From positions 1-64,000 of the forward strand of contig JAMCZX010000025.1 of the NCBI GenBank assembly GCA_023485205.1: a stretch of 64,000 nt of DNA. Direction: 5' to 3'. Positions 1 through 8,160 of the stretch are shown in pieces (positions within the stretch are counted from its first letter, which is position 1; every line of letters begins with the position of its first letter). The translations under genes and the position numbers were made by a program. This stretch comes from Candidatus Omnitrophota bacterium. Its GTDB lineage: Bacteria > Ratteibacteria > UBA8468 > B48-G9 > DTJG01. The notes under the pieces were generated by a model. That model worked only from the letters and a program-made list of their open reading frames with translations, was not told where the DNA came from and made no database searches.

Positions 1-120
1 GTTATCCTTTTGTTCTTTCCCCGTAATATTCTTGATACTGTCACAGGAGAAACATTTGCCAATTTTGCTATTGTTTTTACATTTATATCTTTTTTCATGT
101 TTGTTTTATTATATCTTTAA
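1..120 (+). CDS. C-terminal end of a membrane protein (partial)
   Basis: Frame 1 is open from the first base to a TAA at 118-120 and gives 39 residues that end a protein beginning outside the window. The segment is strongly hydrophobic, with a final membrane span running from about FANFAIVFTFISFFMFVLLY to the stop. This fits the last helix of a transporter or other polytopic membrane protein, but too little is present to name a family. The IS fragment starts about 45 bases downstream. The frame choice rests on hydrophobic composition and the absence of other stops, so it is moderately supported. Confidence 0.5.
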   Translation, partial: VILLFFPRNILDTVTGETFANFAIVFTFISFFMFVLLYL

Positions 121-165
121 TATTTTAAAATCAAATATATATCGTTGTCAAATTTTTAAATTGCG

Positions 166-590
166 TTCACTACTGTCCAATAAAAATTTAAGAATTTAAA
201 TTTGATAAGCTGACCTCCTAAAAGGTAAAATTTATTTATCCAAAAAAACAACCTTAAATGAGGTCAGCATGAAATATATTAGCACAATTTTTAATCAATT
301 ACTAAATATGATGCCAAGATATAAATTTGAACAAGAGGTAGTTAAGCAACAGGCTAACCGGTACACCAAATATTTTACGGCATGGAATCAATTATTGGTA
401 AATTTATATGCGCAAATAACAGAGAAAAAGAGTTTAAGGGACATAGAAACAGGATTAAAGATGCAACAGAATAGTTGGTATCATCTTGGATTGATAAATG
501 CGGTTAGATCAACGATTTCTTATGCTAATAATAAAAGAAGTTATAAGATAGCAGAGAATACTTTTTATCATTTACTGAATAAGTGTAGAG
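166..590 (+). mobile_element. IS4-type insertion sequence, left-end remnant (copy 1)
   Basis: The left end of an insertion sequence begins near base 166-168 (CACTACTGTCCAATAAAAAT) and runs through a short leader into a transposase start at 269. The same end recurs at 17608-17805 on the opposite strand with only scattered differences across about 200 bases, which defines the outer boundary. The element is incomplete: it is cut at 590/591 by another element with inverted ends and no right half is seen downstream. Family assignment rests on the encoded N-terminal domain. Confidence 0.75.
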
Positions 591-595
591 CTTGA
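269..595 (+). pseudogene. Truncated IS4-family transposase (DUF4372 N-terminal domain only)
   Basis: The 108 residues match the N-terminal DUF4372 region of IS4-type transposases: a start such as ISTIFNQLLNMMPRYKFEQ, a central SLRDIE motif, YHLG, and RSTISYANNKRSY before the FYHLLNKCR segment. Full-length relatives continue for several hundred residues with the DDE catalytic core, which is missing here. The stop codon TGA at 593-595 lies inside the 17-bp terminal repeat of the adjacent element, so the insertion itself ended the reading frame. A usable ribosome site (GAGGT) precedes the ATG. The product cannot be an active transposase. Confidence 0.8.
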
Positions 596-619
596 GAGTC
601 CCGAGTTCTCGGAATAATA

Positions 620-964
620 TTACCCTTTTTTAATGGCGGAAGCAATTTTCAGTTTGGAATATTTCATGGCCAGGTCAACCCACCTTTTTGTCAAAGTTCT
701 GAAACGTTTATAGTTTTTTATCTGTAATCTTAAGTCATTGACGAATTCCCTGCGTACATAATCGGTATGGCCTTTCATGTTGCGAGTGTAGCTTAATTGA
801 TAGAAGGCACCTTTTTTTTCTTTCGGGAAATGATACTGGCAGGTTAAGGAGCCGGGCCTCATTTCACCAATCGTTTGTAATTCCCGTTTAATCTGCTGAA
901 TCTGGTTTTTAATATTGAGAAGATTTTTTTCTTTAGCGTTTGTTTTGATATTTTTGTCAGGCAT
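620..964 (-). CDS. DUF6788-like small protein, transposon-associated
   Basis: The 114-residue basic protein has a helical N-terminus (about residues 15-36), then an EMRPGSLTCQY segment, a YQLSYTRNMKGHTDYVRREF segment and a C-terminal helix with KNYKRFRTLTKRWVDLA. This order (helix, PGSL, small beta region ending in a YV-R motif, then NYKRF helix) is the layout of DUF6788 proteins, which often accompany transposases. The Cys-rich zinc motif seen in many relatives is reduced here. GGGAGGAACG lies just upstream of the ATG and acts as ribosome site. It sits inside the 17-bp inverted-repeat element; function is unknown. Family assignment is by recollection of the pattern, not a search. Confidence 0.55.
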   Translation of the reverse strand: MPDKNIKTNAKEKNLLNIKNQIQQIKRELQTIGEMRPGSLTCQYHFPKEKKGAFYQLSYTRNMKGHTDYVRREFVNDLRLQIKNYKRFRTLTKRWVDLAMKYSKLKIASAIKKG

Positions 965-1031
965 AACGTTCCTCCCGGAATTTATTATACTTCATTTTGT
1001 TTCATTTTTTCTTGCAATTGAAGTTTTTTTG

Positions 1032-1063
1032 TTGTAGTATATCATATATATGATATACTACAA
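1032..1063. promoter_or_regulatory. 32-bp perfect palindrome, candidate operator
   Basis: Bases 1032-1063 read the same on both strands, with arms TTGTAGTATATCATAT and its complement and no spacer. The palindrome lies between the start of the minus-strand DUF6788-like gene (964) and an SD-like sequence facing the other way (about 1077-1083). A dimeric repressor site or a divergent promoter region is a reasonable reading. Cruciform formation or a transposase-binding subterminal site are alternatives. Confidence 0.45.
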
Positions 1064-1124
1064 TAGAGACAACAAAAAGGAGGGTTTATTATTGGTGTAA
1101 TTAATAAAACTCGGGACTCTCAAG

Positions 1125-1272
1125 TTCTCTTTTTCCATATATATTCCCCCCGTGTATTATTCGTTACTGTCAAACTTGCTTTTTTCAGGTATAATAATCC
1201 GAAACAAGAATTTACTTTATATTGCGTGTGTCCAGAAAAAATTTTGAGTTATTCAGTTTTTGATTAGCCCGG
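1125..1272. other. Intergenic remnant, no gene seen
   Basis: About 150 bases separate the inverted-repeat element from the stop codon of the DUF4838 gene. Neither strand carries a credible coding frame, and the missing part of the IS4 transposase does not resume here. I see no clear hairpin with a T-tract. Confidence 0.5.
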
Positions 1273-3810
1273 TTATTTCTCCAGTGTGATTTTTGCAAGA
1301 CGGTCAACATCCTGAACCGTGCAGTATGGCACCCACGTGTAAATGTCTAAAACCGGCTGGTTAAGAAGTTCCGGAGATGAAACCCGTGTTATGTTCATAT
1401 AAAAAATACCATCCGGTTTGACGCCGTTTATAGTCAGAATTTTTAGCGGAATCGCTATGAGCGTTACCCATAAATTCGTCGTTGAAACGTCGGAAATAAC
1501 CCGTATGCCGGGGTTCTCTATTGGAACGTTCATCCGCCAATTGATTTCGCCGTTAGAGAGTGCGACAACCTGCTTGTTGGGCCCGAAAGCGAACTGTCGG
1601 TAAGGCAAACTTCTTTGAGCCGCTGTGAATATCTCCCAGTCGTCATAGGGAAACACGCCCGGAGACGCCACTAATTTTTTCGTATCGCACTGGTCAACCA
1701 GTTTTACGTACAGATATTTTCCATCATGCGCCACGTTGCCGTATAGTTTGCGCGGTGCCGGCTGTTCGCTGCTGCGTTCAAACCATCCGCCTGAAAGAAT
1801 AGAGGCTTTGTTCCATAGAATTTTTGCCGGGTCGCCGCCCGCATCTTCCACGGCCGGAACGCGAATAGACGGAATAGGTGCGCTTGTTCGTTCCACGTAT
1901 TGCGTCCTTCCCGCTTCCATATATTTCCATACGCCGAGGTCAAAAAGCTCCACGTTGCGTTTTTCCTTCTTTGTGACAGCCAGTCGTTTTGCTTTTTTCA
2001 TCAACTTTCTGAGTTGTTCCATGCGCGCTTCTGTTCCAAGAAGTCCCCATGCTATCTGTATATTTTGATGTCCCGGATGTTCTATGGATTTATAATTCGC
2101 AGGGTCCGTGTACGTTTTTTCCACAAGCAGATAAAACTTTTTCATGTATTTCGCAGCAGGACCATACATCCCCGTGAAATATTCGTTCAATACGTCATTC
2201 ACGTTTAATGAAGGATTATCCGCCAGTTTAAAGGTAACGTAATCGTCGGCTTCCTGACCGAAACCGCAAAAAAACATTCCTCCAATGTCGTAAGATTTAA
2301 AAAGTTTAAATTCCCTGCTCAGGGTATGTGCGTAAAACCCCGGGAAACAGTGAAAATGCCCGTCATTGGCGATTTCTTTTGGAAACGTAGGATACAGCCA
2401 AAGATATATAGGTCTATCTTTTATGCTTTTTCTCCATTCACTTAGCGCTTTTAACTCATTTTGATATTCTCCGCTGTACGGCATTCTGTTGCTGCTGAAA
2501 CAAAATTCCACTATGACGTTTGATTCAAGGGGGAAATCCGGAGGATAGGCATATGAGGCGTACGCAAGGGTAATAATGTATTTGTTCGGGTGTGTCTTTT
2601 TTAACTTTTTCGCCACTTTGTTTACAAAACTGAACCAGTAATCACTGTATTGACCGTTTGAAAAATATCCTTTCCCTTTCCATATTTTTTTCCTGAAAAA
2701 CGCCTGGCCGGTCCCACTCCTGTAGAAATCGGTATTGTCCATTGGCACGACAGCAAAACAATTTTTTCCCCACTTCAATCCGAGCGGTGCATTGTCCAAC
2801 ACCGCCTTGTACGGATACCCACCATTGTTAAAATATTCATCCGCCTCCCGCGCCACTTCTTTAATCAACTCAGGACTGGTGTAATCCATCTGCGGTGGAA
2901 TTCCTTTATATCCTTTTACAAACATCTCCGGCCGGTGAGCCACAAAATATCGAGCTTTCTCTTTATTGGGGCTTGGTTCCCAGAAAAGTTGGTAATAATG
3001 GTACAGAGAGTGGTTGGCGAACCATTTTTCTCCGCCGGTCTTTTGCCTGAGAAGAAAAAGTTTAACCCTGGCCTGTTTTGCCAGATTATATAGATTCGGG
3101 GCAGAAAATTTTTTATGCAGGTCTGCATAAGCGATTTTATCATAGTCTTTGAATTCTTCAGTGTTTTCGGGCCAGAGACCCGTATATGCGTCATAATCGC
3201 CCGATCCTTCCCATCCTCTATACCGGAAAAAAGGTTTCCTGAGGATATCTTTACCAACTTTTACGATAAGCGTAGTTTTTTTGGGATATTCAGTCCCAGT
3301 GTCCGTAGGGTTGAACCATCTTACCCCGCAGTATTTCTCCAAAAAATCGTAAACCGCATACATCGTGGCCTGTTGGTCATAATAGTCTGGCCAGGTGGAA
3401 ATGCAGGACGGGTCATGAAGATAATCGTATTTGACCGTTCCAAAATCCAACTTGTCCCTGCCCATAAGGATTATGGCATGCTGAATGAATTTAATCAGGT
3501 ATTCCTGATCTTTGAATCCGTCGTTTTTAAGTCCGAGAACCTTGGTTCCTTTACTTTCCCCGACAAGAATTTTAACGCCGTACGCAGGCTCGCCATCTCT
3601 TACTATCGGAACAACGGCGCCGGTTATAAGTTTTATGTGATGCTGTAATTCAAAAGCCGCGAATTGTGCTGCCCGCGTCGGTCTCTGTGCAAGAACTATT
3701 GTCGATTCCGGAATACCATTCTTCACTAAAGTCATTACGGCTCCTGAAACCAAACCGTTGCCCCAACAAATACCTGCCAACACCAACATCAATAAAATAT
3801 TTTTGATCAT
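1273..3810 (-). CDS. Secreted DUF4838 glycan-active protein with C-terminal CBM9-like domain
   Basis: The 845-residue protein opens with a signal peptide (about residues 1-23). Next comes an alpha-glucuronidase-type N-terminal domain (about 28-185), visible as AAFELQHHIKLITGA, then YAVYDFLEKYCGVRWFNPTD, the hallmark entry to DUF4838. The DUF4838 barrel follows (about 230-560). The last 190 residues form a beta-rich region resembling CBM9-type domains (DGKYLYVKLVDQCD, YDDWEIF). The family is common in polysaccharide-degrading PVC bacteria, but its substrate is not established. GGAGG stands just upstream of the ATG. It follows the 576-residue gene by 18 bases and is probably the last gene of a three-gene operon. 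Confidence 0.75.
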   Translation of the reverse strand: MIKNILLMLVLAGICWGNGLVSGAVMTLVKNGIPESTIVLAQRPTRAAQFAAFELQHHIKLITGAVVPIVRDGEPAYGVKILVGESKGTKVLGLKNDGFKDQEYLIKFIQHAIILMGRDKLDFGTVKYDYLHDPSCISTWPDYYDQQATMYAVYDFLEKYCGVRWFNPTDTGTEYPKKTTLIVKVGKDILRKPFFRYRGWEGSGDYDAYTGLWPENTEEFKDYDKIAYADLHKKFSAPNLYNLAKQARVKLFLLRQKTGGEKWFANHSLYHYYQLFWEPSPNKEKARYFVAHRPEMFVKGYKGIPPQMDYTSPELIKEVAREADEYFNNGGYPYKAVLDNAPLGLKWGKNCFAVVPMDNTDFYRSGTGQAFFRKKIWKGKGYFSNGQYSDYWFSFVNKVAKKLKKTHPNKYIITLAYASYAYPPDFPLESNVIVEFCFSSNRMPYSGEYQNELKALSEWRKSIKDRPIYLWLYPTFPKEIANDGHFHCFPGFYAHTLSREFKLFKSYDIGGMFFCGFGQEADDYVTFKLADNPSLNVNDVLNEYFTGMYGPAAKYMKKFYLLVEKTYTDPANYKSIEHPGHQNIQIAWGLLGTEARMEQLRKLMKKAKRLAVTKKEKRNVELFDLGVWKYMEAGRTQYVERTSAPIPSIRVPAVEDAGGDPAKILWNKASILSGGWFERSSEQPAPRKLYGNVAHDGKYLYVKLVDQCDTKKLVASPGVFPYDDWEIFTAAQRSLPYRQFAFGPNKQVVALSNGEINWRMNVPIENPGIRVISDVSTTNLWVTLIAIPLKILTINGVKPDGIFYMNITRVSSPELLNQPVLDIYTWVPYCTVQDVDRLAKITLEK

Positions 3811-3828
3811 ATTTCCTCCATTCTGTAA

Positions 3829-5559
3829 TTAATTAAAATATTCAGCCAATTCCCGGGCTCCTGCATAGTTAAAAAACCCGCGTAGTACGTCCGTCAGGAA
3901 TGCGGCATAGCTTTTTGCTTCTTTGGATGAGCCGCCGGTCGGCTGCTGCGGAAGAACAAGAAAATAACCCTTACCGTATTTAACGATATATCCGCAGTTT
4001 TCACCTAAACTGATCACTGACGGTCCGGTTTTATACTGGTACACGTTTCTGGAGAAACCATTGGAATAGGCAGGCTTCATTTTAAGATTCTGAATACTCC
4101 AGTTATTTAGTGTCAGCTTTTTCACCGTAGACAAGGATGAGCCTGTAAGCAGTTTTTTCTGCACAAGTGCTAATTCTGCTCCAGTGTTCATTGGTAAACC
4201 TGTAATCACAAGTAGTCCGCCGTTTTCCACAAACCTGTTGAGCTTGTTCGCGTCAAAAAGCGCGTCAACATGATATTTTTTTTGCATATAGTCCTGGTTC
4301 CACGTTGTGTTGACTCCAGGGTAATAGCCGCCCAGTATAACGATGGCGCGGTAATCCGCCGGATTGACCATGCGAAACTCACTGGCTGGAATCATGGCAT
4401 AACCGGTTAATTTAACACTGCCGAAATACCAGGCAAGTCCATACCCGCCTACAGAATAATTTAATGGAACAAGTAACATTTTACGCTTTTTCACGTTGAC
4501 CGATTTGTCAACGATGATTTTAAATAATTTCAGATTGTCCCGCCAAACGGCCGGATCCTGAAAATCAGAAACTTTGACTTTTTTACCATCCGGTTCAAAA
4601 AAACCTATTCCGTTCATACCGGCACTCAGAGCATATTTCAATCGCTTCTTCTTGATTTTATAAACGTCTTCTTTGGTTCCATACGTGCCAAAGTAACCGT
4701 TGACCAGGGCAACGATTTCGGTTTTTGGTGCCATGGTACGATAACTTATCAATGCGCTATAGATTTCCCTTGGTGAATCATAGGCGTCCGTGATGATACC
4801 ATCAAAGGAATTCAGCATCACCTGATATTCGCCGTAGCATCGGGTTGCTACGTCAGGAAGACCTTCAAACTGGAATACTTTAAGTCCATGGTATTTCTTG
4901 TGTATGTAATCGTAGAAAACTTTCTGGGCAGCGGCTGGACTTAAAGTCCGGTTGATCCAGCGCCAGCAGGCAAAGTTTTCATCCATGTTCCAGATGGGCG
5001 ACATGTCCATGTTCAGACCAGTTTCTTTTTGCAGAAGCCAATTATACTTGCGAATGTTAGGTGTATTAACAGTAGGAAATTCCATATTTGGCCATACAGT
5101 CTTTTTATATCCATACCAACCGCCTGTTTCTTCCAGCATTTCTACGCCATACAGGTTCTTCTTGCCGATTTCGTTGATTGTCGGGTCAATGACTTTTTTA
5201 AAGAATTCAGAACGTGATTGCGGATTCTGGGCGATATCCGGGAAATCATACTTGTTCCAGTTATATTCGCCATTCGGCCCCCACCATATGTCAAGTATAA
5301 CTTTTTTTCCATCCTCCTTCAGTTTTTTGTATCGTTCCCTTGTTTTGACGGATACCGGCATGCCAACAGTTTGCTGGGTCAGGATATAGACAACGCCTTT
5401 GGCATTAAGAATACGCTGAAAACTATTTTCATTCATGTTTGACAGGTTATTAGCATAAACTACGGCTTTAACCCCGGCTTCACAATGAAACGTTGTAGTT
5501 GAAATACATATCAAAAAACAAAAAAGTACAATTTTCAGACAGATGATTTGAATTTTCAT
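3829..5559 (-). CDS. Secreted putative glycoside hydrolase-like protein with GATase-like C-terminus
   Basis: The 576 residues start with a signal peptide (about 1-28). The following segment alternates strands and helices as in a TIM barrel, with VVYILTQQ, KVILDIWWG, YGVEMLEETGG and FDGIITDAYDSP; acidic residues at strand ends are typical of retaining glycosidases. From about residue 380 a Rossmann-like region (YRAIVILGGYYPG, LNRFVENGGLLVITG) resembles the glutamine-amidotransferase-like domain that follows the barrel in GH42-type beta-galactosidases. No family can be named. The gene lies 14 bases after 5574-6968 and 18 bases before the DUF4838 gene, so co-transcription is likely. I see no strong SD, which suggests translational coupling. 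Confidence 0.6.
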   Translation of the reverse strand: MKIQIICLKIVLFCFLICISTTTFHCEAGVKAVVYANNLSNMNENSFQRILNAKGVVYILTQQTVGMPVSVKTRERYKKLKEDGKKVILDIWWGPNGEYNWNKYDFPDIAQNPQSRSEFFKKVIDPTINEIGKKNLYGVEMLEETGGWYGYKKTVWPNMEFPTVNTPNIRKYNWLLQKETGLNMDMSPIWNMDENFACWRWINRTLSPAAAQKVFYDYIHKKYHGLKVFQFEGLPDVATRCYGEYQVMLNSFDGIITDAYDSPREIYSALISYRTMAPKTEIVALVNGYFGTYGTKEDVYKIKKKRLKYALSAGMNGIGFFEPDGKKVKVSDFQDPAVWRDNLKLFKIIVDKSVNVKKRKMLLVPLNYSVGGYGLAWYFGSVKLTGYAMIPASEFRMVNPADYRAIVILGGYYPGVNTTWNQDYMQKKYHVDALFDANKLNRFVENGGLLVITGLPMNTGAELALVQKKLLTGSSLSTVKKLTLNNWSIQNLKMKPAYSNGFSRNVYQYKTGPSVISLGENCGYIVKYGKGYFLVLPQQPTGGSSKEAKSYAAFLTDVLRGFFNYAGARELAEYFN

Positions 5560-5573
5560 AAAATGTTTCTGAA

Positions 5574-6968
5574 TTATTTTTCTTCAGGAAAACCAAACTT
5601 TATAGTCTTAATAAGCCCTTTATCCCAGACAAGATTATAAATGGCACGAACGTCATTTGGAGTTTCTTTGGTCATAACGTAATAGCCAAATACATTTTTT
5701 TGCACCGGCTTCAGGTTAAAAGTATTGTTGTAAACGTATGAAACCCCCAGATACGCAGGGGCATTCAATTTATCCCATTGAGAACTCAATGCTTCCTGGC
5801 GAGTAATCCCGGGAGGAATAAAATCTGCAGAGACGTTGGCGGCCAGGTTTTTGTTGAAAAAAACCGCCAATCCGCGATGCATTCTGCTATTGACTATGGC
5901 CACCCAGCCCTCAGATGGTTTGTCGGTATTGTATTTACGGTTATCCTTAAAGTGAATGACCACGGATTTTCCAGCAAGTGGGATAAACATCTGGTCATTG
6001 TCCCAGTCGCGCGGACAGGTTGGCATCATCCAATAGAACTGATAAAGACAATTAAATTTTGCATCCGCCCTATCAATTATGTAAGTTTCGTCCATTTCAC
6101 ATAGAGGACTGTGTGCGTAAAGAATGAAATAGCGTATAATGTCTCCTTTAAATTTTCCACCAAGCATCCAGTTCCGGTCTTTCATCATTTTAGTGAAATT
6201 TATATTTATGTTTGCAGTCCTGCAGGCAACGATCATACGGACAGGTCCATTGATGAGCAATTCCGGGTTTTTCCATGGGATATTCAACGCAAGGTCTCTT
6301 ACCAATCCGTTATTGCCCAAAAACCAGTCATAGGAGCTGTTTATATTAATTAAATCCACGTTTTTAAATTGCAAACTGGTAATGGACGCTTTAGCCCAGC
6401 CATTGAATGGTAGGGTTCCATTCGGATTTTTTTCAGTGCCATCCCCTCGTATGCCAACCTTTATTATGGAATTGGATAGCAGGGCATTATATGGTTCATT
6501 GTAGCTGAAGTTGGTCTTCTCAAATTTCAGGTCTGTCGGGTAAGACTCTCTTGGTACAAGGCCTTTGCTGAAATAAAAAGTCAACGTTTGTTTTTCCCCG
6601 GACTTAAGACTTACCTCGAAAACAATCTCGTCATTCTTGTTCATAACGCCGCTGCCATTTGCAAGAAACAACCCAGCATTGTCTTTTTCGTCTACCTGCA
6701 CGGGTTTTTCCCTGCCCGCGGAATCTATCAGTCGTAACGACAGGATTGAAATTTTCTCATTGGTAAGACCTGCCTTGTCCATAAACTCCTTGCCGGTCAT
6801 AACTACAGGTACGTTGGTCAGCACCGTGGTAGATGGATTTTGCACTGTAAAGCTCAGGCGATATTCCCAATTTTTATTCCACCATCCGGCTTTTGTTTTT
6901 TTTGCCGGGAGCACCCGGCATACCAGACAAATACAACCAATAATCATAAGCCATTTAATTCTTTTCAT
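5574..6968 (-). CDS. Secreted hypothetical protein with DUF2341-like N-terminus
   Basis: I place the start at the ATG at 6968 because AGGGGG sits six bases upstream; an ATG 24 bases earlier lacks a ribosome site. The 464-residue product has a signal peptide (to about residue 22), then AGWWNKNWEYRLSF, resembling the start of DUF2341 beta-sandwich domains. A domain built of beta strands follows (VPVVMTGKEF, EIVFEVSLKSGEKQTLTFYF). The rest, including NPNGTLPFNGWAK and CEMDETYIIDRADA, has the feel of large beta-sandwich proteins from heparinase or rhamnogalacturonan-lyase neighbourhoods, but I do not recognise a family. It is the first of three co-oriented secreted-protein genes and probably acts on the same substrate as its neighbours. 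Confidence 0.6.
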   Translation of the reverse strand: MKRIKWLMIIGCICLVCRVLPAKKTKAGWWNKNWEYRLSFTVQNPSTTVLTNVPVVMTGKEFMDKAGLTNEKISILSLRLIDSAGREKPVQVDEKDNAGLFLANGSGVMNKNDEIVFEVSLKSGEKQTLTFYFSKGLVPRESYPTDLKFEKTNFSYNEPYNALLSNSIIKVGIRGDGTEKNPNGTLPFNGWAKASITSLQFKNVDLININSSYDWFLGNNGLVRDLALNIPWKNPELLINGPVRMIVACRTANININFTKMMKDRNWMLGGKFKGDIIRYFILYAHSPLCEMDETYIIDRADAKFNCLYQFYWMMPTCPRDWDNDQMFIPLAGKSVVIHFKDNRKYNTDKPSEGWVAIVNSRMHRGLAVFFNKNLAANVSADFIPPGITRQEALSSQWDKLNAPAYLGVSYVYNNTFNLKPVQKNVFGYYVMTKETPNDVRAIYNLVWDKGLIKTIKFGFPEEK

Positions 6969-7183
6969 GAAATCCCCCTGATAAAAATTCATTATCTGGA
7001 ATTCGCCATATCAAACTTGATGAACGCCTTTTCATAATTCCTACGGTTAATTTATTAAAAAAACCAGAGAGGTGTTACCGATCTTTCTCAACTTCTGCAA
7101 CAAAATTTACTAAGTTATCACTTATTATATTAATAACTGCGCAATACCCATACTGCACCCCGCTTTTTCTGAAAATTTGAAAT

Positions 7184-8116
7184 TTACCGGAAAACACCAA
7201 AAGAGAAAGGCGGATCTGTTAAATTTGGATGGGGCTCACCACTAGTATTACCGTTATTCAGCTGTTTAGCTAATGCCAATCCATCAGGATAATATTGTAC
7301 ATGCCCATCAACATATAGAATATTAACACCTGGTTCCAGTTCACTTTGAACAAAGGAATAAGGAGAATTGCCGCTACCATTCCATGTAGCCAGTAGAGAC
7401 CACCTAAAATAAATACTACTGGTATCACCAAGTAACCATGTTTCACTTGGATTTGCTATCAAATCAACTAAACAAGAGTTTGGAGTAATTCCCCCGGGCC
7501 AACCACCAAGTGCAGGATTCCAAGACCCATTAACAAGAGCCCCACCCGTAGGATAAGCGTAAGAACCGTACCAACCTTCTGCATATTGTCCCGGACTCAT
7601 GGTGTTTTTAAAATTTTGAATGCTTGTAGGATTCCATAACGGACTATTAAAGTTATATACCCATTGGTGACCGCTTATCCCCCCTGTTACATATTGTACT
7701 GGCGCTGCTAAGATTGCACCGGGGTAATATGTTGGCCAAAAACCAGGAGCCCAATTTTTGCTCAGAAGCTGTTGCCAAAAAGGAGAATTTCCTCCAGCAA
7801 TAAATGAAGGTGGAAAATAGTCATTGAAATCCTGCTCATAAATAGCAAACGCAAGACCAATTTGGTGAAGATTACTAATATCTGTTGCTTCTTCTGCTTT
7901 CTCTCTTGCTTTGGCCAACGCTGGTAGTAACATTGCTGCAAGAATCGCGATGATGGCTATTACCACCAGGAGCTCTATTAATGTAAAACCGATTTTTGTT
8001 TCTTCTTTCCGCCATAAGGACTGGCGGATGCTTCGTTTCACTTCTGTCCACCATAAGGATTGGCGGATGCTTCGTTTTCCACCACACTTCTTGTTGGACT
8101 GTCGCACTTCGCACAT
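7184..8116 (-). CDS. Type II/IV pseudopilin-like protein, DUF1559-like, with extended leader
   Basis: The prepilin motif [17 protein letters not shown] marks peptidase cleavage after Gly43 followed by one membrane helix. The C-terminal domain ends with [14 protein letters not shown], the DGHV motif of DUF1559-type proteins that are abundant in PVC bacteria. The start at 8116 is fixed by AAGGAGG eight bases upstream. This makes the leader 43 residues instead of the usual 5-10. The excess is encoded by two 39-bp direct repeats (8002-8079) that each add KRSIRQSLW. The gene lies 44 bases after the GntR/LacI regulator and upstream of the secreted-protein operon. The related gene at 19311 has a 7-residue leader. 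Whether the prepilin peptidase accepts the long leader is unknown. Confidence 0.8.
   Translation of the reverse strand: MCEVRQSNKKCGGKRSIRQSLWWTEVKRSIRQSLWRKEETKIGFTLIELLVVIAIIAILAAMLLPALAKAREKAEEATDISNLHQIGLAFAIYEQDFNDYFPPSFIAGGNSPFWQQLLSKNWAPGFWPTYYPGAILAAPVQYVTGGISGHQWVYNFNSPLWNPTSIQNFKNTMSPGQYAEGWYGSYAYPTGGALVNGSWNPALGGWPGGITPNSCLVDLIANPSETWLLGDTSSIYFRWSLLATWNGSGNSPYSFVQSELEPGVNILYVDGHVQYYPDGLALAKQLNNGNTSGEPHPNLTDPPFSFGVFR
8002..8079. repeat. Two 39-bp tandem REP-like repeats inside a coding leader
   Basis: Bases 8002-8040 and 8041-8079 are 34/39 identical. Each contains a hairpin: in the first, TCCGCCA (8008-8014) and TGGCGGA (8022-8028) are perfect complements around a 7-base loop; the second has one mismatch. 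Being 39 bases long, each unit preserves the reading frame of the pseudopilin leader. The structure matches palindromic dispersed repeats (REP type) that have invaded a coding region. Confidence 0.75.
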
Positions 8117-8160
8117 TTTTTGTTCCTCCTTTTTTAAAAACTATAAAGCCTATTATTACA

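Larger units (their letters stand above)
591..1124. mobile_element. Small element with 17-bp perfect inverted terminal repeats
   Basis: Bases 591-607 (CTTGAGAGTCCCGAGTT) and 1108-1124 are exact reverse complements. They bound a 534-bp unit that holds one minus-strand gene (620-964) and a 32-bp perfect palindrome. The left repeat abuts the truncated IS4 transposase and supplies its stop codon, consistent with insertion into that IS. I see no clear target duplication and no transposase inside, so this is either a non-autonomous element or the two ends of a larger IS that lost its transposase. An SD-like AAGGAGG near 1077-1083 points toward the right end without a proper start codon, which hints at a deleted plus-strand gene. 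Confidence 0.6.

Noticed and set aside
1736..3648. Several plus-strand frames opposite the DUF4838 gene
   Set aside because: They have no recognisable motifs and overlap a gene with clear domain structure and SD.
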